In this document: one piece after another, positions 1 through 13,030 of the stretch | How the letters are laid out: each line of letters begins with the position of its first letter | Numbering within the stretch: position 1 is the stretch's first letter | Source: Vigna angularis | Taxonomy: Eukaryota; Streptophyta; Magnoliopsida; Fabales; Fabaceae | Direction of reading: 5' to 3' | DNA: 64,000 nt | NCBI RefSeq assembly: GCF_016808095.1 | Contig: NC_068974.1 | Location: forward strand, 22,862,825-22,926,824 | Program-made: the position numbers and the translations under genes | Notes under the pieces: model-generated | Told to the model about the DNA's origin: nothing | The model's input: only the letters and a program-made list of their open reading frames with translations | Databases searched by the model: none

Positions 1-947
<947 letters not shown>

Positions 948-3108
948 CATACATTTTCTTGTCTTGGATACACTCGGTTGAACATCATGTTTATACTTAT
1001 TGTACTTCTGACTCCTTTTACAACCTAGCAAAACGAACGTTTTTTTTTTGGATTCACCCGTTGTTGTGTCAGATCTTATTGTAACTGCAACAAATCCAAG
1101 ATTGAATGCAATCCTTTGAATCTATTCAATAAAATCATCGTGTGATAAAAATATTTGATCAATGATAAAATTATTTATATAATCACCCTCAGTCACTTCA
1201 TTTATGAAGAAAGAAAATTCGAACACGAAACTCAAATTTATATGTAAATCCATTAACTGAAAGGGATAATTATCTATCTTATAATATTAATCACGAAAAT
1301 ATTTACCACTCATTATTCCTCATTATCTAATAATAATAACAACGCATATTAAAAATTAAATAAAAAATAAAAAATAAAAATTAAATAAATAAATTTAAAA
1401 AAGTTATAATTATTCATAAAACAGATTTCAAGATTCGTTACAACCTTAACCGACTTTCGAAAGTTAACAAATTTTTAACCGGTTTTCAAAAGTTAGTAAT
1501 TTCTTAATCCACTTTAAAAACTGGTTAATATCTTAACGTTTTCTAGAACAAAGGACTTCACTTACCTCGAACACAATAATCTCCAACTCCCAACAAGTAA
1601 CTTCCACGATCATGAGCAGAACACCACCGAGACCACATAAATGCACCAAAATGGAAGAAGCAGAGTGAATGAAGTGAAGAGAAATGAACTACAAAGGGGA
1701 TGCAGAGTAATATATAGCTTCTTTTAATATAATTGGTGAACATTAATGAAAACCAATTAATATGTTCAATGCAAATGTTTTGGTTTTTTTTTCTTAAATA
1801 AAAGGAACACATTTGTAATTTTAGAGTTCCAGGAAGAACTGATGTAGGTGGGAGGTGCGTGTAGGGAGAGAAGCATTCGTTTCTTAAAGCTTCTTATTCA
1901 ATCTCTATTGAACCTAAGATATAGACACATACACTAAACAATATTAATAATCTACTTCTCATAGACTTCCTCTCGAAACCCTATGAGTTTCAAAAGTCTA
2001 CCATTTAACACGATCACTTCAACCACATACATTAACAACTTCACAACAGTGATTTTTAATTAAGATTTTCGGCTAACAACAATTTTTATTCGTAATAGAT
2101 ACACTAAACTCATTAAATTTCAACTTTTATAAATTTTATATAGTTCTGAATTTATTATTTTACACATGCATAGTTCTCAAATTTGAAACCTAACCCGAAA
2201 TATCACATATACTATAATTGAATTGTAAAATTAATAAAAACTAATTTCTCTTACCTTAATTTTTTTTATGTTCTAAGTAACTAATTCAAAAGGAATAATA
2301 GGTTAAAAGGATCAAATAGTCTTAACTTCAAACAGAAATAACTAACATTAAAACTAAATTTCTTCAAAATTTTCAACAATACATGACTTAAAGAGAAACA
2401 AGAGCAGAATAAACAAAAAGGAAGTTACTCTAAGAAAAAAGAAACTAAAAATGAACAAAAAAAGACTTCACACTTCAACTTGTTGGCTTTAACTATATTG
2501 AAGAAGCTCGTCCTCCTTCTGTTCAATTTGGTTTTTTCTGTAAGCAGTTTCTTTCTGTACATGATAAAATTCCATCCTACATTCCCATAAAAGAAAATTG
2601 GTTTTGTCCATTTAGAATTATGTAATTTAGAATTAAAAAAGTTTATTTAACTTTTAAACTTTATAATCTTAACTTTTTTTCTTTTAATTATAGATTCAAA
2701 AGTCAAATAAATTTCTAATTATGTAATTTGAAGATATTTAAATTGTGTGAATTATGTAATGAAGATATTTAAATTGTATAATCTAAAAATGATTGTTTAC
2801 TTTCAAATTGTACAATCTAATAAAATATAATCAATTTTTTTTTATATAGAGTGCAGGATCAAATTTGTGGAAGTGTATAAAGAAAGTACCTTTTGTGTAT
2901 ACTTAACCCAAAATTAATAAAAGTCCAACTCCTACTTTGTATTATTTGTTAACTTTTTTAATCAAGGAACAGGGTAACATAGTTTAACCAGAGATGTTTT
3001 CGTTTACTTGTCTGGTACTTTTTTTGAATGATCATTTATGACTATTCATATAAGTTTAATTAAAGTTTCAGTTATTTATCTTTTTACTTATATTTAGATT
3101 GATCTTTT
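948..3108. other. AT-rich intergenic stretch, no gene seen
   Basis: I see no exon-like coding segment, no known domain and no clear transposon ends. Short A/T-rich direct repeats occur at 2700-2830, where 'gaagatatttaaattgt' is found twice. Reading frames near 1558-1812 resemble nothing I know. Confidence 0.5.
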
Positions 3109-3111
3109 ATT

Positions 3112-4401
3112 CACTAGTGCAGTCAAGGAAAATGACAATGGTTATTTTCGTTTATAGGCAGCGATTCTGCAATTGAGATATATATAGGTGAGACAAAAAG
3201 GGGTAGGCTTTTTGCCTCCGTTGTGAACCGAGGCAAAAAGGTCTAGGCTTTTGCCTCGGTTTCCACTGAACCGAGACAATATGTCGAACTCTATTGTCTC
3301 GGTTGGGACCTGACCTCGAAACAAAAATTCTAAATCCTTAAATCGCAAAATCAAATAACAAAAACAAAAATTCTTAAAACCAAAGAACAATTAAAATCCT
3401 AATTTCAAATCTCAAGATGCGCCTAAGTTGTCGAAGTCGCCTCCCTTCCTGCATAAACAAACCAACACCGAGAAGAGAAATGGACTTTTCCCTCCATGCG
3501 AAACACGAACCAGAGTTGGAGAAGAGGAAAAGGGGGTTCACGCCTTCCTCACTACGAGTCGAAACGAAACGAGAAGAAAAGAAAAAGATAAAGATGGGTG
3601 CTTCCCCCTTCTTGTGCAGCCGCGACAGAGGAGTGAAGAAGAAAACAAAACATTGCGCGAAGAGAACCCCAAGGGCGAGAGAGAGCATCGGCGCAAAACC
3701 TAAACGAAGGCGTTCTGTCTAAAAGTGCCTCTCTTCGCGAAATTTAAACCTAAACGCATGTTATTACCTCGGTCTGTGGGCAAATCGAAGCATAAAACGC
3801 GTACGACATCGGCTAAGAGGGAACCGGGGCAATAGAGGTTACCAAAATGGATTTTGGAACGTTCGGTTTCAGAGGATGTGTGCCTGTGGCAAGACATATT
3901 GTGTCGGTCCATGGGCAAACCAAATCATAAAGAGCCTACGACATCAGCTAAGAGGGAACCGAAGCAATAGAGTCTACCAAAATGGATTTTGGAACATTCG
4001 AATTACCTCGATTCTGAGCAGCAACAGAGGCAGTATATCTGTTCGGCATCGGTTCTCAATGAACCGAGGCAAAAAGAGCCTACAACATCGGCTAAGGAGG
4101 AACTGAGGCAATAGAGGTGACCAAAATGGATTTTGGAACGTTCAATTTCAGAGGATATGTGTTTGTGGCAGGACATAATGAATTATAACATTTGGTTCAG
4201 AGGATGTCTGGCTCTGGTAGGAGATACTACCTCGGTTCTGAGCAGCAACCGAGGTAGTATAACCGTTAAACATCGATTTTAATGAACCGATGCATATAAT
4301 GTCGCTATAACTACGAAAATGTCACCGCGTTATTATACGCTTCGGTTTTTGTGAAACTGAAGCGTATGTAACACGTTAAAAACTCGTTTTTTACTATAGT
4401 G
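3112..4401. mobile_element. Small non-autonomous CACTA transposon
   Basis: The element starts with CACTAGTG and ends with ACTATAGTG, so both termini carry the CACTA signature in inverted orientation. It is flanked by a perfect 3-base duplication, ATT at 3109-3111 and 4402-4404, as expected for the superfamily. Inside, the motif 'accgaggcaaaaag' and its complement 'ttgcctcggtt' recur, which is typical of CACTA subterminal repeats. Its 1290 bases contain no transposase; overlapping frames at 3374-3722 match no protein I recognise. It must have depended on an autonomous relative for movement. Confidence 0.8.
3799..4190. repeat. Three diverged repeats of about 140 bases inside the CACTA element
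   Basis: The anchor 'ccaaaatggattttggaac' occurs near 3842, 3978 and 4121, each preceded about 40 bases earlier by a variant of 'acgacatcggctaagaggga'. Spacing is therefore 136 and 143 bases. The units lie toward the right end of the CACTA element. Confidence 0.8.
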
Positions 4402-4404
4402 ATT

Positions 4405-5384
4405 CTTTAAAGATTTCAATTTAGTTTTTATGTTTTAAAAGTGAATAGTATAGAGTTATTTGAGTTAATAATTCAACGTTTTTTACTATATATAGTGATG
4501 TTAAATATCACAAAACTACTTTGATAGGTTAAACTCGGCTTAGAAGGCTTTTCAAACTACACTATTATTAATCCTTAGTAAAGTGTATTAATATACAAGG
4601 TTTGAGTTTATATAAGGATACCAAATTCCGTTACAATGTCCTAATGTTAGTATGATTTGATTTACCTTTTATGACGAAATGAATCTAGAGACATGTGTTA
4701 CTATACATGCAGGTTTCACTTTATAGCTTGCATACTTTGTTTAATTTAATTTAATAATTAACTAAATCCAGCTTGTACGTGAGACACTTTCACCCGTTTT
4801 GTTGCCTATAAACTATCCATGACTTCATTTATTTAATTTTTTTTTTAAAGAATAAGATACTCCATAAACATAGATTCTTATGTTTTAAAGGTGCAAAAGT
4901 GATTTTGATTTCCTTTTTTTTCCTTTTTATTTTTCTCTCTTCTAAAATACTTATGAACAATATGAAGACTTAAAAACTGATATTTTAGAATTGAGAGTGA
5001 TTTAAAAATAGTAAAATTCAATTATTTTAATAATGAAAAGAATTTTTATAAATAGGATGTTTTATAAACAAGTTTTATTAATCTAAAACACATTATTTTT
5101 TTAGAAATCACTTTTCTAATTTTTTTGTAGGAGTTCTCACACTCTGATTGTGTGATTGAAGATCTAAAACCATATGAGTGATTCTTGCAACAAGTTTTTT
5201 AATCTCGACTGATCAACTTTTCTGTTTGAGTAAGTTGAGATTTTGTCTTTTTCATGAAATTAAAGTATTTGGTATTAATTTATGAAATTTAATATATGAT
5301 TGAGCAATTGGTCAAATTAGTACATCTCATGGTAGGATTTTACAATTATTTTGATTAAAAAAAAATTGGGAAGTACCAATTTGA
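4405..5384. other. Intergenic, no gene seen
   Basis: AT-rich DNA without exon-like segments, recognisable proteins or transposon ends. Confidence 0.5.
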
Positions 5385-5640
5385 GTGATTTTGCAAGTTA
5401 AGCTCTGTAAATTTAGAAAACTGTTGTCATGGCGCTAAGTGGTAACATAGGGGCAATGAGCGCCACTTTTAAAACTTCAAAATAATGGTAAATTTGTGAT
5501 AAGGCATCGAGCGACAATTTTCATTATTGAGCGCCATTTTTGCTTAGAGTTTCAATGTTGAGTGTTACCATTGAACGCCACCCTTGCGAAGAGTTTCAGA
5601 GTTAAGTGTCACCTTAAGTGCCAATTTGCCGTGTGTTTTG
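5385..5640 (+). repeat. Degenerate GCGCCAC-containing repeats, probable LTR relic
   Basis: The phrase 'gagcgccactttt' or a close variant occurs near 5458, 5549 and 5574, with 'gagtttca' following at similar spacing. Similar phrases occur in the Gypsy LTRs at 49580-49760 and 63480-63660, so this may be an eroded fragment of that family. No LTR ends are visible. Confidence 0.4.
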
Positions 5641-6841
5641 TTTTTCTGTTTTTCACATTCTTTTGTTATGTGTTTTTGTATTCTTGTTGCTTATGAAATT
5701 ATTGATGGATTTATGAATGAATATAAATATGAATTATTATTTGGTATAAGTGACTTTAAGGGCAATCATATTTTATGGAGGCATGTGTTTGTTGGCATAA
5801 TTCCAAGAATCTCATATGAAGATTTTATAATGACATACTTTAGTGTATGCATTGATGTATAGATTCAAATAAAGACTTATTACGACACTCTAATAACTAT
5901 TTATACTCAAATAAAATAGAATGTGTTATGTGGTGAAGAGTAGCAAGATATTTATAAACTTTGTTTTGCTTAACACGGAAAGGTGATTTAAGTTTATATT
6001 TTTTATCACTCTAATTATTGATTGTATTTTTGATTGATGTGAAATTAGTATCTTGAAAATTCGTTTGGTTAAAATTAAACTGATTTTGATGAATTGTTAT
6101 AGTATATGTATTCAGAAAAATTGTACTATTATATAGTATATGTATTTTGGATTGTTGTGAAATTTTTTTGAACTTATTTTTCTGAATATGTTATATATGT
6201 ATTTGACATTTATCATACAAAATAAATAATTGTCTTGAATATTCTATATTATATGTATACTTTCGAGATGCAAACCAAAAAGAAATTATATAAATACTCA
6301 AACTCGTTATTTTCAAGATGCATAACTGAGTTTTAATATTTGATACTAACACCTTTTATGTATTATATGAAATGAAATATTTAGTTATAGAAACTTTTAT
6401 ATGAAAATTTTTATTAAATTCTATCCATATATTATACCTTATATTATAATTGTTTATATGAAAAAATCTATTACTTTTATGATCCCAACAATTTGATATA
6501 TATGGTACATTTAATCCTCATATTTTTTATATAAAATTTCGTTCAATAATTCATTCAATTTAGGTAGTATTTAACATATATATTTAGGTTCTCAAATATG
6601 AGTGCTATCTTATTTTCATCCCCTAGTACATTCATATTTAAGATTTAAGTTATCAATAAAGCCTACATGTCTAACTCAATGCGAATATTATATTAAAAAT
6701 AACATTATTATCTCGTCCAAGCATGGTTTAAACGAGATTTAGACTGTGTTTACTCTAAATCCTCCCAAGTTAAGTGGGTGTTATGTCTTTCTTATAATGT
6801 TTTCGTCTCCTTGGCCGAAAGGTCGAAAGGCCGGGAGATAT
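5641..6841. other. Intergenic, no gene seen
   Basis: AT-rich sequence. I find no conserved coding segment, RNA gene or transposon terminus. Confidence 0.5.
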
Positions 6842-6926
6842 ATAAAAAAACTTATAAAAAAGTCAATTCTAATAAAAAAAAACTTATAAAAAAAGTAAGT
6901 CAATTCTAATAAAAAACTTATAAAGA
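6842..6926. repeat. Short tandem repeat, about 2.5 units
   Basis: The unit consists of an A-rich block, 'cttataaaaa' and 'gtcaattctaat'. It occurs at about 6844-6872 and 6873-6909, followed by a partial third copy; unit length varies between 29 and 37 bases. Confidence 0.75.
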
Positions 6927-7812
6927 AAACTATAGATATGGATAAAAATATGGTTATTAAAACTTTAATATTCATTTATTGTAGTATTTATTGTTTTAAC
7001 ATTACACTAACACTTTTAACAGGTATTTTCAATCAATTGAAGAAATTATATTAGCAGAAAGAGAAAGAGAACATTGAAGTGTTAAAAGTTAGGAAATTGT
7101 TTTACCCGAAACAAGAATTTCTTTTTATTAATTATACTTTTATTTTACTACATAAAACTCGAAATGTGCATTTAAAGGGATAAGAGACACTTTTTTGTAA
7201 TTCACTTTTATATATTTCAGTCAACCATACAATATTATATAGGATTGAACTATCCAATTAGAGTCCTTGAATCTTACCACCTTAAAACACATTTATTCAA
7301 AATATTTCATTAAGTAGAATCATTCACTCCTGTCTCTTTCAAATTACCTGTAAACATGAATAATTTTAATGTTAAAAATCAATAATAAAATAAAGAATTT
7401 AATGTGGATCTTTCTTGGGAAATTTTTAGTGAAATAGAGAGACATTGATCACTATTTATATAAAGAACTTTATATTTTAATATAAAATTTTAAAACTTAA
7501 TATTTATAAAAGAAAGAAATTTAGTATAATCTTTTTAGATTATTAACAAATAAAAAATATTTTAATAATTTAAAACAGAAATAAATATGTCTTCATACTC
7601 AATATAAAAAATCAAATATTATTTAAAATAGAAATATATAGTATCGAATTATTTAATTTTTTTTCATCAAAGACAAAATGGATTTGATATCTACACTAAA
7701 CAGATTCATAAACTGATTCAATTTGACACCAAAAATATTATATATTTATTTAATTTTTATATTTAATTGTAAAAAATAAACTTCTTTATGAATGTATATT
7801 TTTTTAATTAAT

Positions 7813-8139
7813 TTAAATTTGAATACCTGATTTCCGGGGTTTATTACAGACGCAAATTCCATTATAACAGGAAACTTTCCTTGGACCACAACGTAGAGTA
7901 CGAATGACGCGAATACAATCAGTGTATGTCTGACATGGAGTTATCTGTATAATACGTTTATTTGCATTACCTTCCTTTGACAATGAATTGCCTACAAAGA
8001 TAATTGCATATTTTTAATATAACTAAATATAAGAAAAATTAATATTAAATTATGGAATAAATAGAAAACAAATACCACAACAAACTTCTATTGCAAGAGC
8101 TACAAACAGAAGTGCCAATAAAACCGAATACTTTGACAT
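7813..8139 (-). CDS. Small secreted cysteine-rich peptide, two exons
   Basis: Exon 1 (8139-8076) encodes a start Met and a hydrophobic segment (VLLALLFVALA), a signal peptide. An intron (8075-7992) with GT and AG ends joins in phase to exon 2 (7991-7813), giving 80 residues and a stop. The mature part is strongly basic and has six cysteines at residues 41, 47, 56, 63, 68 and 70 (spacing 5, 8, 6, 4, 1) ending in the motif NGICVCNK. This layout resembles plant defensin-like and nodule-specific cysteine-rich peptides, which are secreted and act on microbes, symbionts or plant receptors; the exact family is an inference. The frame is undamaged, unlike everything else coding here. Exon 2 also contains a plausible donor (after 7827) that could splice in phase to 7347-7310 and give a different tail of about 11 residues. 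Confidence 0.7.
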
Positions 8140-8233
8140 ATCTTCCAAACTAATCTCAAATATATGACAATGAAATTTAAAATTCAGATGTTTATTTCGA
8201 TAATTTGGTGGCTCATAAAGTAAAAGTTCATCA

Positions 8234-8241
8234 TTTTATAG
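8234..8241 (-). promoter_or_regulatory. TATA box of the cysteine-rich peptide gene
   Basis: CTATAAAA on the minus strand lies 95 bases upstream of the start codon at 8139. That would put transcription start near 8205 and give a 5' leader of roughly 65-70 bases. This is sequence match and position only. Confidence 0.5.
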
Positions 8242-8872
8242 GTGAGGATCAGTTCTTAACGTAAAACTTCATTTTTCATTACTTTTAAACTGTTTGTATT
8301 TTAATAAAGAAAATTATAACTATCACAGTTATTAATATTTAAACAGTTACTCTGATGATTAAAAATGTCCTAATAAACATCCAAAAGTATTATTTACATT
8401 TAATTAAAATAAATACTTTTCTTAATGTAGTTCGGTACTATATTATTAAATATTAAATTATTCAAATACTTTTAACTAATTACTTCTAATACATTGTACA
8501 TAACTATAAAAGAATAAGACTTCAAATACTTGTAATGAATATATCAAATTTTGAATAAAAATAATAATTATATAACAGTATATGTTATTAAATGTCATTA
8601 TAAAAACATAGACTTAAGTATATTTTCATACCTTACAATAATTTTAGTCATTTGAAAAAAATGAGTTTTAAATCTCTAATATTTGCAAAACATTATATTT
8701 TCTTTATTCTTATTAACAATGTTAGATTAACGTAAGAATATAAAATATTAATGAAAACAATCAAAAGAAAAAAGATTAAATTAAGATAATGACATTTAAA
8801 TAATACATATTTATTAAATATATACATTTCAGAAAACAAAATACAACGTATAAAGTGACTTTAGGCCGTTTC
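8242..8872. other. Intergenic, no gene seen
   Basis: AT-rich sequence upstream of the peptide gene. It presumably holds that gene's distal promoter; I recognise no specific element in it. Confidence 0.45.
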
Positions 8873-8989
8873 ATCTAAGGTACACTACAAAAACTTAGAT
8901 TTTTACCAGGGGTTATTTTTTCTGTTTCCGGCGGTTTTAACCTCCGGAAAGTACGTTATCCGCGGTTAGAAAAATCGCTGGGAAAAGCT

Positions 8990-9175
8990 GTGTCGCTAAG
9001 TAATTACCGACAGTTTTTTGAAAAACCGCCAGAAGTAGTGAGGGTTTTGAAAAACCGCCAGAAGTAGCAAGGGTTTTGAAAAACCGCCGGAAGTAGCGGG
9101 GGTTTAGAAAAATCGCCGGAAGTAGCGGAGGTTTTGAAAAACCGCCGGAAGTAGCGGGGTTTTTCAAAAAACCGT
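8990..9175. repeat. CACTA subterminal repeats, left arm
   Basis: About six tandem copies of a 28-29-base unit containing 'gaaaaaccgccggaagtag'. CACTA transposases bind arrays of this kind near the termini. The 14170-14480 array has related units in inverted orientation. Confidence 0.85.
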
Positions 9176-9968
9176 CGGAAATGTGTACATATTTTTGTTT
9201 TGTTTTTGACTATAATAAAATGAGATTATAATAAAATTAGTTTTATTAACCAAACATAGAATTAAATAATATGAACTAAAACTGAATACTATATATAACT
9301 TAAATTATATTGTTTAAATTGTTCAACGAATTAACATGTTCATACAACTAATTGGTGATATATTAAAAAGAAAAATATTTAATACTAAATTAAAATATTA
9401 AAAATATGACTAAGATGTTCATTACATTACTAAAAAAGAAATAATGTCTAATTTTTTAGAGGTCTCTTAAGTTGTCCACTCCCCTCAAACTCCTCTTAAG
9501 CTAATTGCCTTAGTTCCATTTGGTTGGGAAGAAAACCCAGAAAAACTTCTTCCTAATTTCTCATATGTATCAGTTCATCCTGTGTTTCCCAAACCCTAGA
9601 AAATATTCATCCATGTAGAGCATCATCTTCAAGTTTTTTTGTTGCATGCAACTTTGGCCACGATGACAAAGACAAAGGAACCTGCAATTATGACAGTGAA
9701 AACATAACTAGTTTAGATCTTGAAGCTTAAAGCTTTTACATTTGATGGAACTAAGATACGAATATTATCTTGAAAATCACCTACTTTTAACGGATAAAAT
9801 CATCATATACATCTATCCACTTTCACTACAAAAATAATACATTTTAGGAGGGGTTATTTTTCGGTGGTTTCAGACACCCCGATAACTACCGGCGGTTAAT
9901 AAGAAAAATCGCCCCTAAATATTTTATTTTTAATTTTTAGAATAATTTCTCCTTACCCCTCCTGCCTC

Positions 9969-10152
9969 TTCATTCCTTTCGCATAATCTAAATTTCTCCC
10001 CAAACCCTAATTCTCTCTCCCCGCTGCCTTCAATCTCCCAAACCCCTTCATTCCTTCAGCATAATCTAAATTTCTCCCCAAACCCTAATTTTCTCTCCGC
10101 GCTGCCTTTAATCTCCCAAACCCCTTCATTCCTTCAGCATAATCTAAACTTC
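9969..10152 (+). repeat. 78-base tandem repeat, about 2.4 copies
   Basis: Units start at 9969, 10047 and 10125 with 'ttcattccttcagcataatc' or a close variant and contain 'ccccaaaccctaatt'. The third unit is partial. The pyrimidine-rich text looks like a duplicated 5' untranslated segment, perhaps part of a captured gene. Confidence 0.9.
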
Positions 10153-10409
10153 AAACAATTTCTTCAAAACAGATCTGTGGTTCCCCGCATCCGTTTGGTT
10201 CCCCGCATCACAATCTTCAAACAATTTTCGTGTTGGTTCCCCGCATCCGTGTGGCTTCGTGTTGGTTCCTTGCTTGGAAACGAGGCGTTCGTCAAGATAT
10301 CTTATTATAGAAAGAACACAACACTCTCAACAAGGTTCCGATCAATTTCGTGTGTTTTATGTTTTTGTTTGGTTTGGTTTTTTTTCTTTCTAACCTGAGT
10401 GCATGTGTT

Positions 10410-10515
10410 GCGCTGAAAGAAATAGAGGTGGAGTGTGAGTTTTTGAAGAGGTGGTGTGAGAATCTGACGGAGGAGAACAAAAGGAAGTGCAAGAGCTCAG
10501 TACGGAAGACTTGAA
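10410..10515 (+). pseudogene. HD-Zip class II leucine-zipper fragment, captured and frameshifted
   Basis: Translation gives residues such as EVECEFLKRWCENLTEEN, close to the conserved start of the leucine zipper in class II homeodomain-leucine zipper proteins, where the zipper mediates dimerisation of the DNA-binding factor. Directly afterwards the expected continuation (EVQEL) is present in another frame, which indicates a deletion of several bases inside the zipper. The homeodomain is not visible upstream. The fragment is too short and broken to act as a factor. It lies inside the inner CACTA element, so capture by the transposon is the simplest explanation. Confidence 0.65.
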
Positions 10516-12170
10516 ATATGATTTAGGTATGAATTAATGGAAAAATAAATCGCATAGCAGGATTTTATGGTTAGGCTAATAAATTGTTTCCAACTTTTGA
10601 GATTAGCTTCGTTACTCCTGTTATCTTGTTGAGTTTGGAATCATGAATGTGACATTTGATAAAAATGATTAACATTTGCAAATAACGAATTTAACCTTAA
10701 TAAAATTGCCTTTGCTTACCAATCTCAATCTTCACAACAGTAGAGTGCCGTAAAGACCAGATTTCCAACTATAACTACATTATTTATTATACAGTTTAAC
10801 TGATATCATTACACAGGTTTAACTTTTTTCTGATATGGATGATTTATTACACAGTATATTTTCTGAAATTGTTTGTAAAATTTTTAACTTTAATTTTTAT
10901 GAAGTTAATGAATTTGTAATACTTAAGCATGAGAATGTGTAGAATTATTTTACTTTACCATGCATTAATTGTGTTCTCTATTGATTTTCAAAAGTGTCTC
11001 ATGAAAACAACCTTTTTAAGGTAATGTGTTTTAAAAAAATAATAAAATGACATGATAACTTTAGAAGAAAAGAAGTACCAAAATTTTTGTTTTGATCAAC
11101 TAGTTTGCATGGAGCCATTTTTCCACTCTAACTGTCAAACCCTTCATCCAATCACAAAGTCAATGTAACCATTTGATTGCCTTGTTCTTCCCATGTGGAT
11201 CTGAGTCTCTTGCTTGAACCTCGCTCCCTTGGACGAAGCTTCCCTAAGCCTTCCTGGCTCCTCCTCACCATAAATGAACTTTTTTTCTTATCTGTTTTTC
11301 ATGAGTTTTTGTCTCATGTAGACAAACTGAGATCCAAGAAGACAAGACCATGTAAGTATTCTGATATTTTAATAACAATTGTTGTTTGTTTTGGTTGTTA
11401 AAATATTACTAGACTCCTAATTTGTTGATGAAATTTCTGTGACAGAATATCCCCTCAAGACTCAGTCATGTATAGACCATTTATGACATGCGATGATCAA
11501 TAAACACATATTACATATCCCTCTGCTTGTAAACAGAAATAGATACCCTTTATTGATAGTGTGTTTTGGTCTATGTCAGAATCAGAACAAGGTTCCAACC
11601 TCAACGCCTCAACCAGTGATTTTCTTATGATGCAAAGACCTGCCAAAGGGTGAAAAATCACTTTGTATGGTTTTGCTTCTGATAAATCATTTGATTGAAC
11701 TTATTGTATCATTTAAATAAGTTCATTTAAATACTTAGGCAAGGTATTATCCTAATATTGCAAAATCAAAGTAGACATGGTCAAATAAGTTCATTTAAAT
11801 ATGATGACTGGATAGTATCGCTTAAAAACAATAATTTAATTTTAATTTCAGGTATGTTTTGATGTTCATTCATTATTTACAAATGAGAAGACTTGTCATC
11901 CTTCCATGCTTGCAGGTGTGTACTTCAGACTTCATTCTTCTATTCCTCTACGTTAGCCTTTACTTAGCCTTTTAAGAAGTGGAGTGTCACTGGCTCTGCT
12001 ATTAATGTTTCAGAAGTAACCATTTATTTTGATCTACACATAATGGTCTGTGTTTCCATTTTCTACAGAATGAAAAAATTGATTAACTAAGAGTTCTAAG
12101 CATCTTTTCATTTTCATTTTCCATACAATTGGCTGGAAAACCACTTCAAATTTTTATGTTGCAACTTCAG

Positions 12171-13030
12171 GCGTATTTTCTTGTCCTTGATGACATTATG
12201 GATAATTCTCACACACGTAGGGGTCAACCATGCTGGTTTAGAGTGCCCGAGGTTTGTAGAAAAATAAACATGAGCCATTTGTTATCGTTATGCTGTTGTT
12301 CTGATTAGGTAATTATCACTGATAATTTATTAATCTCTAGTTACATGTGCATTGCTCATGGCGAGTGAGAATCTGGAAAACCATGTTGATGTGAAGAACA
12401 TTCTTGTTGAGATGGGAACCTACTTTCAAGTACCGGTAATACTTTGCTAGTATAGTTTTGATCGCTTCTCTTAAGACCATTTAGACTCTAGAATGATGTC
12501 TGTCTAGTGTATACTTTCACTATCAGCTTAAAATATTTCATAAAAAACCGTATTTTGACATATCTTTTCCCTTCCCCTTCCCCCTCTAATTTTGGGATGA
12601 TTATTTGGATTGCTTTGGGGATCCTGATACTATTGGAAAGGTGAGAATCCTGGATAATTAATGGATACGGGAAACATCAAGTTCTCTTTAATCTCATTCT
12701 AGTTATCTATGGGACCAGATAGGTACAGATATTGAAGATTTTAAATGCTCTTGGTTAGTTGCGAAAGCTTTGAAGCTTAGCAATTAGCAACAAAAGAAAG
12801 TTCCATACGTAAGTGATCACTTAATATATCCCGCATTTATCCTGTGATAACACTGCACTAAATCACTAATTTTTGCGGTTTGCAGGACAACTATGGGAGT
12901 GCAGATCCAGAAAATGTTGCTAAAGTAAAGGCCCTGTATAACGAGCTTAATCTTAAGGTTTTAACTTCATCTACATCTACCTCATTAATAATTTGAGGAG
13001 TATGAGAGCAAGAGCTATGAGAAGCTTTTA
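12171..13030 (+). pseudogene. FPS: Farnesyl diphosphate synthase gene fragment with introns
   Basis: Six blocks match this isoprenoid enzyme, which condenses isopentenyl diphosphate with allylic diphosphates to farnesyl diphosphate in the cytosol. Block 12171-12251 encodes the first aspartate-rich motif (LVLDDIMD) and the following [12 protein letters not shown]. Block 12341-12435 encodes ALLMASENL and [12 protein letters not shown]. Block 12596-12640 encodes the second motif (DDYLDCFGDP). Then come 12719-12808 (IGTDIEDFKCSWLV), 12886-12957 (ADPENVAKVKALYNELNL) and about 12995-13030 (EYESKSYEKL). Introns are kept, so it was copied from DNA. It is dead: the exons between the first two blocks are missing, the acceptor before 12596 reads GG instead of AG, a stop lies in the fourth block after LKLSN, and the N-terminal third is absent. 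Confidence 0.85.

Noticed and set aside
9655..9740. Segment reading like a leucine-rich-repeat protein start (ENITSLDL)
   Set aside because: Too short, with a stop directly after it and no neighbouring repeat.
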